Source of the DNA: Mycoplasmopsis alligatoris A21JP2
GTDB lineage: Bacteria > Bacillota_I > Bacilli_A > Mycoplasmatales > Metamycoplasmataceae
Length of the DNA stretch: 64,000 nucleotides
Direction of reading: 5' to 3'
NCBI RefSeq assembly: GCF_000178375.1
Contig: NZ_ADNC01000007.1
Coordinates: 62,001-126,000 of the forward strand
The translations under genes were made by a program, and so were the position numbers. Positions 56,538 to 64,000 of this stretch are shown piece by piece (the stretch's first letter is position 1; each line of letters opens with the position of its first letter). Under the pieces are notes generated by a model, which saw only the letters and a program-made list of their open reading frames with translations, did no database searches and was not told the DNA's origin.

Positions 56538-56543
56538 TAAAAT
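56538..56543 (+). promoter_or_regulatory. -10 element of ybeY-cdd-era
   Basis: TAAAAT with 6 nt to the ybeY ATG and no Shine-Dalgarno; TTGGAT lies upstream but too near to be a good -35. Confidence 0.45.
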
Positions 56544-56549
56544 GTTATT

Positions 56550-57026
56550 ATGAATAATAACACAAAAAAAATCGAAATTTCTTACATGAACCATAGAAAA
56601 TATAAATTCCAATTTAAAAATGAATTTGAAAAAATATTAACTAATTTAAAAACCTTTTTCTCTATAGACAAGCCGGTTATGGTCGATGTTTGTTTTGTAA
56701 ATAACGATCAAATGAGAAAATTAAATTGAAAACACCGTGGAAAAGATTATCCAACCGATATTCTTTCTTTTGGTTTTGAAGATTCATTAATCAATGAGCA
56801 ATTACCTTTTCTACATTTAGGTGAATTAGTCATCTCAGTAGATAAGGTTAAAGAACAAGCTTTAGAATTTAATCATTCTGAAAAAAGAGAATATTGCTAC
56901 TTGTTCACTCACGGGCTTGTTCACTTAATGGGCTATGATCATGAACTAGAAAACGAACGAATTCATATGAACAACATGGTAGAAGAAATTTTTTCACCAT
57001 TAAACATTACAAGAGAGGATAAATAA
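56550..57026 (+). CDS. ybeY: Endoribonuclease YbeY (rRNA maturation factor)
   Basis: 158 residues. The zinc site THGLVHLMGYDHE carries the HxxxHxxxxxH pattern and is preceded by GKDYPTDILSFGF and LHLGELVIS. YbeY takes part in 16S rRNA 3' maturation and ribosome quality control, with Era as known partner. It begins an operon with cdd and era; cdd starts on the base after its stop. Confidence 0.94.
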
Positions 57027-57419
57027 ATGAATAATAAAAAATTAAAAGAATTGTTATCAAAATCATATTCTCCTTATTCTAAATTTAAAGTTGCTGCTAT
57101 AGCAATCGATAAAGATAATAAAGAATATTACGGAGTAAACGTTGAAAACGCTGCATATCCATCTGGTTTATGCGCTGAAAGAAGTGCATTATTTGGTTCT
57201 GTAGCATATGGAGGTAAAGTAGGTGAGTTTAAAGAAATTCATATTATTTCACAATTAGATGATTACATTAGTCCATGTGCCGGTTGTAGACAAGTCATGA
57301 CTGAATTTATGCCTGACGATGCTTTAGTTTACATGTATAAAAATAACGCAGTTGACTTTAGAAAAGTTACTATAAAAGAATTGATTCCTTATCCAATTAG
57401 AAACGAAGATATATTTTAA
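57027..57419 (+). CDS. cdd: Cytidine deaminase
   Basis: 130 residues. Zinc ligands and catalytic Glu lie in GLCAERSALFG and SPCAGCRQVM, the tetrameric CDA type with three Cys. It deaminates cytidine and deoxycytidine for pyrimidine salvage, which mycoplasmas need because they lack de novo synthesis. It lies between ybeY and era, as in many Firmicutes, and its stop overlaps the era ATG. Confidence 0.95.
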   Translation: MNNKKLKELLSKSYSPYSKFKVAAIAIDKDNKEYYGVNVENAAYPSGLCAERSALFGSVAYGGKVGEFKEIHIISQLDDYISPCAGCRQVMTEFMPDDALVYMYKNNAVDFRKVTIKELIPYPIRNEDIF

Positions 57420-58291
57420 TGAAAGTATGTTTTTGTACTATCATTGGTAGACCCAATGTTGGAAAAAGTAGTTTACTAAATGCTATTTTATCCTACAATT
57501 TATCTATTGTTACTGCAACTCCTCAAACAACTCGTGATCAAATAATGGGCGTCTATAATGAAGAAGGTTATCAAGTTATTTTTACCGATACACCTGGAAT
57601 CCACAAACCAATCAATAAACTTGGTGATGCATTAAATAAAAATGCTTATGACACTTTAAAAGAAAACGATTTAGTTATTTTTCTAAGCCCAGGCGATGAA
57701 ATGCTAGGTAAGGGTGATTTAATGATTTTAGAAAATATTAAAAACATAGAAAACAAAATTGCTATAGTTTCAAAAATTGATAAAATCAAAAGCCAACCAG
57801 AACTTTTAGTTGAAAAAATAGAACGTTTAAACAATTATAATTTCAAACAAATAATTTCAACTTCAACATTTAACGACAAATCAATTTCATCGTTAATTGA
57901 AATAATAAAAACTTTTGCTTATGAAGATAATGCCTATTATGATGAAGATTTTTTAACTGATAAAACAATGCGTTTTTTAGCAAAAGAAATTATTAGAGAA
58001 TCAGCAATTAATGCTTTATATGAAGAATTGCCTCACTCTATTGCAATTGATATTGAAGACTTTATTGAAAGTGAAGATTCAATAGAAATAAATGCATATA
58101 TTTATGTTAAAAAAGATTCCCAAAAAGGCATGGTTATAGGTGAAGGCGGAAAAAAAATAAAACAAATAGGAATGTTAGCTCGTAAAAAAATATCTGCTCA
58201 ATTTGACACAAAAGTTAACTTAAACTTAAGTGTTAAAGTTGCTAAAAAATGAGTAGATGATGAAAAAGCAATCAAAAAATTTGGTTATTAA
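57419..58291 (+). CDS. era: GTPase Era
   Basis: 290 residues. G1 GRPNVGKSSLL, G2 region with TPQTTRDQIMG, G3 DTPGIH and G4 SKID (in VSKIDKIKS), followed by the C-terminal KH domain with GMVIGEGGKKIKQIG. It binds the 3' end of 16S rRNA during 30S maturation. The first residues MKVCFCTIIGRPNVGK show only a minimal N-terminal lead. Its Trp near the end is TGA-coded. Confidence 0.96.
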
Positions 58292-58331
58292 AGAAATATT
58301 ACTTTTAACTAATTAATTAAAATATTTTATC

Positions 58332-58337
58332 TATAAT
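58332..58337 (+). promoter_or_regulatory. -10 element of the second aminopeptidase gene
   Basis: TATAAT 20 nt before the ATG, with AAAGGAAA as ribosome-binding site in the short leader. Confidence 0.5.
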
Positions 58338-58357
58338 TTAATACGAAAGGAAATAAA

Positions 58358-59731
<1,374 letters not shown>

Positions 59732-59751
59732 ATCACAATTTATAAAATAAT

Positions 59752-59772
59752 GATGATCAGGTTCTGATCGTC
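59752..59772 (+). terminator. Terminator after aminopeptidase copy 2
   Basis: A 9-bp stem GATGATCAG/CTGATCGTC (one wobble) with a GTT loop, followed by TTTTATTTTTTT. Confidence 0.85.
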
Positions 59773-59840
59773 TTTTATTTTTTTCCGTTTTTCACTATAT
59801 ATAAGGCAAAAAAATAATTTAGTCTTATTCAATAATGCTC

Positions 59841-59846
59841 TATAAT
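59841..59846 (+). promoter_or_regulatory. -10 element of metK
   Basis: TATAAT; the start point should be near 59853, just ahead of the structured leader. No clear -35 is present. Confidence 0.6.
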
Positions 59847-59860
59847 ATATTTATAAAACA

Positions 59861-59968
59861 TAGAGAGTATGGTAGTTTAACAACAATGACCATTGCCAAC
59901 CTGCGTACTACGTAAGGTGGATAGTTAGGAAGATTTATCTTTAACATGTAATCAACTTAATCTCTCTA
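59861..59968 (+). promoter_or_regulatory. Structured metK leader, candidate SAM-I-clan-like riboswitch
   Basis: A 7-bp closing helix TAGAGAG (59861-59867)/CTCTCTA (59962-59968) encloses: P2 ATGGT/ACCAT (59869-59873/59889-59893) with an asymmetric internal loop and inner GTT/AAC hairpin; P3 ACCT-CGT/ACG-AGGT (59899-59918); and P4 AAGA/TCTT (59930-59941). The P2 loop TAAC (59878-59881) can pair with GTTA (59924-59927) between P3 and P4. This order and pseudoknot match the SAM-I topology, and GCCAACCT...AGGTGGATA resembles its GCAACC...GGTGC core, but other conserved SAM-I positions are not seen. It lies between the metK promoter and its ribosome site. Confidence 0.6.
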
Positions 59969-59994
59969 AATAAAAGAAATATAAGAGGGAAAAT

Positions 59995-61134
59995 ATGAAA
60001 AAATTATTTACAAGTGAATCAGTAGGAAAAGGTCACCCAGATAAAGTTTGTGACCAAATCTCTGATGCAATTTTGGACGCTTATTTACTAGCTGATCCAT
60101 ATTCAAAAGTAGCAATAGAAACATTAGCAAGTGGACATAAAATTATGATTGCTGGAGAAGTATCTTCGCAATTAAAAGACTTAGACCATGTTGCTATTGC
60201 AAAATATATATTAAATGACTTAGGTTATTTACAACCTCACACAGAATTTTATTTAGACATAAAAGCTCAAAGTCCAGATATTGCAATGGGTGTTGACTTA
60301 GAACAAGGAAATATTGGTGCTGGAGATCAAGGTTTAATGTTTGGTTATGCAACTAACGAAACAAAAGAATTAATGCCTTTAGCAATTATGATTGCTCATA
60401 AACTTGTTAAAAAAGCTGAAGAACTAAGAAAAACAAAAGCTTTTAAATGAGCTGGAGCTGACATGAAAAGTCAAGTTACATTAGATTATAGCGATCCAAA
60501 AAAAACAAAAATTGACACTATATTAATGTCAATTCAACATACTGATGATTATGCCAAAGACAAATTTAACGAGTTTGTTAAAAATAAAATTATTCTTCCT
60601 GTAATTTCAGAATATGGATTTAAAAAAGTCGAAAACAGAATTTTAATTAATCCTACCGGAAATTTTGTTATAGGTGGACCTATTGGTGATACTGGACTAA
60701 CTGGTAGAAAAATAATTGTTGATACTTATGGTGGTTATGCAAGACATGGTGGCGGTGCATTTAGTGGTAAAGACGCAACTAAAGTTGACAGAAGTGCAGC
60801 TTATGCAGCTAGATGAATTGCAAAAAATATTGTTGCTGCAAATTTAGCAGACCAAGTAGAAATCCAATTAGCCTATGCCATAGGTGAATCCAAACCTGTA
60901 TCTATCTTAGTAAACACATTCAATACTAATAAAATTTCAGAAGAAAAAATAGCTCAAGCAGTAAATCATATCTTTGATTTAACTCCAAAAGGAATTATTG
61001 AGAGTTTAAAACTAAGAAAACCTATTTTCTTACCAACAGCAGCCTTTGGGCACTTTGGTAGAGAAGAAAAAACATTTACATGAGAAAAAACAAATAAAGT
61101 CGAACAACTATTAGAATTTGTCAAAAACAACTAA
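59995..61134 (+). CDS. metK: S-adenosylmethionine synthetase
   Basis: 379 residues. [22 protein letters not shown], the signature [33 protein letters not shown] and the P-loop-like [22 protein letters not shown] are complete. It makes S-adenosylmethionine from methionine and ATP, the donor for the methyltransferases in this window. AAGAGGGAAA precedes the ATG, and a long structured leader lies upstream. A terminator follows. Confidence 0.97.
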
Positions 61135-61143
61135 TTCTTAAAG

Positions 61144-61158
61144 CAAGATTTAATCTTG
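61144..61158 (+). terminator. Terminator after metK
   Basis: A 6-bp stem CAAGAT/ATCTTG with a 3-nt loop followed by six T. Confidence 0.75.
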
Positions 61159-61265
61159 TTTTTTATTATTTTTTTAAAAAATATTTTTTAATAAATATTA
61201 ACTTTTATTTTTTTCTATTTACTTTTTTGCCTATATTATAGAAATTAAAAAAATTAATTTAATAG

Positions 61266-61271
61266 TATAAT
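61266..61271 (+). promoter_or_regulatory. -10 element of rpmG-secE-nusG
   Basis: TATAAT 11 nt before the rpmG ATG, leaving a leader of about five nt with no ribosome site. Confidence 0.45.
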
Positions 61272-61282
61272 AATAAATAATT

Positions 61283-61432
61283 ATGCAAAAGAAAAAGATA
61301 GTATTAGCATGCGATGAATGCAAAAGAAAAAATTATTCAACTAACAAAAGTGCTGGAAATGTTGAAAGAGTAGCAATTAAAAAATATTGTACACTTTGCA
61401 AAAAACACACCTTGCACAAGGAAGAAAAATAA
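61283..61432 (+). CDS. rpmG: 50S ribosomal protein L33
   Basis: 49 residues. Zinc pairs CDEC and CTLC are present (zinc form), with KYCTLCKKHTLHKE at the end. It precedes secE and nusG, the normal bacterial order, and its stop overlaps the secE ATG. Confidence 0.94.
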   Translation: MQKKKIVLACDECKRKNYSTNKSAGNVERVAIKKYCTLCKKHTLHKEEK

Positions 61433-61656
61433 TGGTTAAAAAAGAAAAGACAACAAAAACAAAAAAAGATAAACCTAAAAAGTATTATTTAAGAAAATTC
61501 TTTTTAGACATTAAAAGAGTCAGATGACCTTCATCTAAAAACAACTGAAGTTCAATGACTAAAATTATCATATTTACCTTAATACTAGTACTTTTTGTAT
61601 TTAGTGTTACAACTTTATTTGCATATATTTGAGCAAAACTACACATTGGAATATAG
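61432..61656 (+). CDS. secE: Preprotein translocase subunit SecE
   Basis: 74 residues. A Lys-rich N-terminus, the amphipathic helix motif RVRWPSSKNNW and a single membrane helix (KIIIFTLILVLFVFSVTTLFAYIW) are the SecE layout. It stabilises SecY in the membrane. Three Trp are TGA-coded, which hides the gene under the standard code. nusG follows after 7 nt. Confidence 0.92.
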
Positions 61657-61663
61657 GAGAGTT

Positions 61664-62260
61664 ATGGAAAGATTTTATTGATATATGGTTTCAACAGTTT
61701 CTGGAAAAGAAGATAAAGTTGTTGAAGCTTTAAGAAATCGTATTATTGCTGAACAGGTTAACCATTCTTTTGATTCAACAGCTACTGACGCTGGAGCATT
61801 TAAAGTTTTTAGAAAACCTGTTTTATCACCAAAAGAAGCAGAAAAAAAACAAAAAGGTGAAGACTATAAAGTAAAATGAGTTAACATGTACCCAGGTTAT
61901 ATTTTTATAAAAATGGATATGACCGATGAAGCTTGATTTGTTATCCGTAACACTCAATATGTTACTGGATTAATAGGTTCAAGCGGTAAAGGAGCTAAGC
62001 CTACACCGGTTCAAAACAAAGAAATTAAAAAATCTCTTATTCAAGAACAAAAAGCTCTTGATGATTTTGAATCAGGAAAATATTTAGTAACTTTCAAAGA
62101 CGGTGAAATCGTAGAAGTTATTGATGGTCCATACCAAGGTGAAAAAGGTCCAATCTCTCAAATTGACCATGATAAACAAACAGCTGTTGTTATGATTGAA
62201 TCATTTGGAAAACAAGTTTCCGTTGAAATTGAATATAAATATTTAAAATCAGACAATTAA
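61664..62260 (+). CDS. nusG: Transcription termination/antitermination factor NusG
   Basis: 198 residues. The NGN domain starts FYWYMVSTVSGKEDKV and includes MYPGYIFIKMDMTDEAWFVIRNTQYVTGLIGS; a KOW domain follows (GEIVEVIDGPYQGEKGPI). An insertion of about 35 residues rich in Lys, Ala and Glu lies between the first helix and the MYPGY strand, longer than in E. coli. It links RNA polymerase with ribosome or Rho. Start after AGGAGAGTT. Confidence 0.95.
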
Positions 62261-62263
62261 TAG

Positions 62264-62287
62264 ACTTGCGTAAATGCAAGTTTTTTT
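62264..62287 (+). terminator. Terminator after nusG
   Basis: A 6-bp stem ACTTGC/GCAAGT with a GTAAAT loop followed by seven T. Confidence 0.82.
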
Positions 62288-62428
62288 AATATGCTTGTTC
62301 AAACAATAGCATATTCTTATGAAAAATTAGAAGATATGATACATAATTTTTATTTCAAAAATAATTATGTTTAGCATTTAATACTTATATATTATTATAT
62401 ATTTATAAATATTTAGAAAAGAGTAGTT

Positions 62429-63877
62429 ATGAAATTAAAAACATTAATCCAAAACTTCGAAGTTGACTTTAAACAAAAATTAACTTTAATAAACATTTTA
62501 AAAGCAGTACTTTTAGTAGCTTTATTTGCTTTTAACATGGCTTTGTTAATCACTTTTGAAAAGTCCTTCTTTAGGTTTAACGCCCCAAATAACTCGTTAT
62601 ACTATGTTTTATATACAAATTCTAACTTGTGATATCAAACAAATATAGTCTCTATAACGTCCTCATTGATTTTTTATTTAATTATTGTTTCAACATTATT
62701 AAAAAATTCAATGAACTTAACAGAAAGTAGAAGCGGAATAAAAAAATATTTACCATTTTATTTTATTTATCTATTTTTCTCAATTTCAGTAATGAGTTCA
62801 TTCTTTTTACTCGATAAAATCCATGTTCACTTAAATAGTTTATATGTTGTTATTATTGTTTCAGTAGTTTATATCATGTTAAATGTCTTTAACATTATTG
62901 TTAAAAAACTAATTCAAGCTGACAAAATTTATCCTATGGAACATGAAAAATCTTGATTATATATAGCAATGTATATTTTCAGAGTTATCCTATACACCTT
63001 GATTGCATTACTAATTCATTTTTGAACTGACTTGCATATTGGAAATAAAGCAATCGATGAAAGTGCAGTAGTAATACAAATTAAAAACTTTTTCCAAAGT
63101 GGTACAGCAACAAGTATTTTTATATTTGCAATGCTAATAACAGTGATGATTGTTTTACTAATTGGAGCAAACATCAACACTATTTACAAACTTTTAAAAA
63201 GATATTATGTAACACAAAAATTCAGTACATATTCATCATTTCTAGTTGTAATAATTTTCTCTTTATTAATTTGAGCATTTATTCATTATGGACAAATAAA
63301 ATCAAGTTATCAAATTATGGCAAGTACACCCGTTACTTGACCATTGCTAGTATTTCCAATTATTTTATTTGCTCTACTAGTGTATGTAATTGTTACAACA
63401 TTTAAACCGTTAGTAAAAAATCAAGTACTAAGAAAAATATTAAATTCATGTATTTTATTATTTGCTTGATTATCAGTTGGAGTTCTTGAAGCCTTTAGCA
63501 ATAGCGACTTTTGAATTTCAAACACTCACTTAATTCTAGCTATATTAGTTACAATCTTTGTAATATTTAGAGAATTAAGAATAAACAAAACCAGCATTAT
63601 AAACATTAACTTATTGCTATTAACACTTGTATTTATTGTTATTTATACCTTTATTGCAATTTTCAAAATTGATCTACTAAACCAAGGTAATTATTCAATA
63701 TATATTAAATATTTAGGTCTTAAATTAAACGATATTTTTATGGTCTTAATTTGCCTAACTACCCTTGCACTTGTAATATACAACTCAGTGCCAATCTTGA
63801 CACTTGCGATTAGCAAAACTGATGTCGAACTAGAAAACGAACAAAAACCTACTACAAAAAAGGTAACTAAGGAGTAA
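62429..63877 (+). CDS. Polytopic membrane protein, possibly F1-like (X0) ATPase-associated MSC_0624 type
   Basis: 482 residues with about eleven membrane segments (the first near residues 25-45) and short loops; the C-terminus is charged (ELENEQKPTTKKVTKE). No transporter signature is recognised. Mollicutes of the hominis group carry an F1-like X0 ATPase cluster that starts with a protein of this size and topology (MSC_0624 family), followed by a smaller soluble protein; the next gene here would fit, but the ATPase subunits lie outside the window. Treat the assignment as a hypothesis. Five Trp are TGA-coded. Confidence 0.6.
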
Positions 63878-63879
63878 AC

Positions 63880-64000
63880 ATGAAAAGAAAATCTAAAGTA
63901 CAACAAGCAGAAATTGAAAGATTCAACGACACACAATATAAAGACTATTCACAAGAAAAAGAATTTGTTTCATTTCAACAAATCGTAAATACAGCTTTAT
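63880..64000 (+). CDS. N-terminal fragment of an unidentified soluble protein
   Basis: 40 codons before the window edge, beginning MKRKSKVQQAEIERF, charged and without signal peptide or membrane segment. AAGGAG in the end of the previous gene serves as its ribosome site and only 2 nt separate stop and ATG, so it belongs to the same operon. In the F1-like ATPase hypothesis it would be the MSC_0623-type subunit; nothing in the visible part proves this. Confidence 0.6.
   Translation, partial: MKRKSKVQQAEIERFNDTQYKDYSQEKEFVSFQQIVNTAL

Noticed and set aside
59861-59968. Possible tRNA-like fold in the metK leader, because the closing stem is exactly 7 bp
   Set aside because: There is no T-loop GTTCRA, no plausible anticodon arm and no CCA; the element is over 100 nt long and sits in a leader.

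Overview
The window is a chromosomal piece of a mollicute, most likely a fermentative Mycoplasma of the hominis-type lineage. The DNA is very AT-rich. TGA is read as tryptophan throughout: almost every gene is interrupted by TGA at positions where the family has Trp (e.g. the terminal Trp of ribosomal protein S8, and GNWKMN in TpiA). Gene order is compact, with many 1-nt TAATG stop/start overlaps. The species cannot be named from the sequence alone.

Layout. 1-5.4 kb: end of an unidentified gene, then an AEC transporter with D-lactate dehydrogenase, and a glycerophosphodiesterase/TM2/MFS operon. 5.4-13.8 kb (minus strand): uvrB, an unknown gene, uvrA, hprK, lgt, trxB. 13.9-21.9 kb: yigZ, a leucyl aminopeptidase, an RlmCD/TrmA-type methyltransferase, parC, HU, recU, two half-size chromate transporters. 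22-31.3 kb: tRNA-His, ligA, thioredoxin, an unknown membrane protein, an RNase J homologue without metal ligands, a YitT protein, tpiA, frr, pyrH. 31.6-36.9 kb: a 999-residue GH2 lipoprotein, tRNA-Tyr, tRNA-Gln, archaeal-type proS. 37-46.6 kb: S10-spc ribosomal operon from rpsJ to rplO, with a structured leader. 46.8-53.5 kb: a second glycerophosphodiesterase, a decayed single-chain restriction-modification gene, an acid phosphatase lipoprotein. 53.6-64 kb: rpiB, a C39-peptidase ABC exporter with a small partner, ybeY-cdd-era, a second leucyl aminopeptidase, metK behind a structured leader, rpmG-secE-nusG, and a polytopic membrane protein that may open an F1-like (X0) ATPase cluster.

How genes work together. 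TpiA, D-LDH, HPr kinase and the GH2 enzyme fit sugar fermentation. The two GDPDs and the MFS carrier fit use of host glycerophosphodiesters. Two M17 aminopeptidases fit peptide scavenging.

Most interesting observations: (1) the 108-nt metK leader, whose P1/P2/P3/P4 and pseudoknot topology resembles the SAM-I clan without matching its consensus, and whose 3' closing strand can also pair with the Shine-Dalgarno; (2) a recurrent TANAAT-N6/7-ATG arrangement implying leaderless mRNAs; (3) an RNase J whose four motif-II metal ligands are all replaced; (4) the decayed GIY-YIG/helicase/methylase gene; (5) the C39 exporter operon lacking an obvious peptide substrate.
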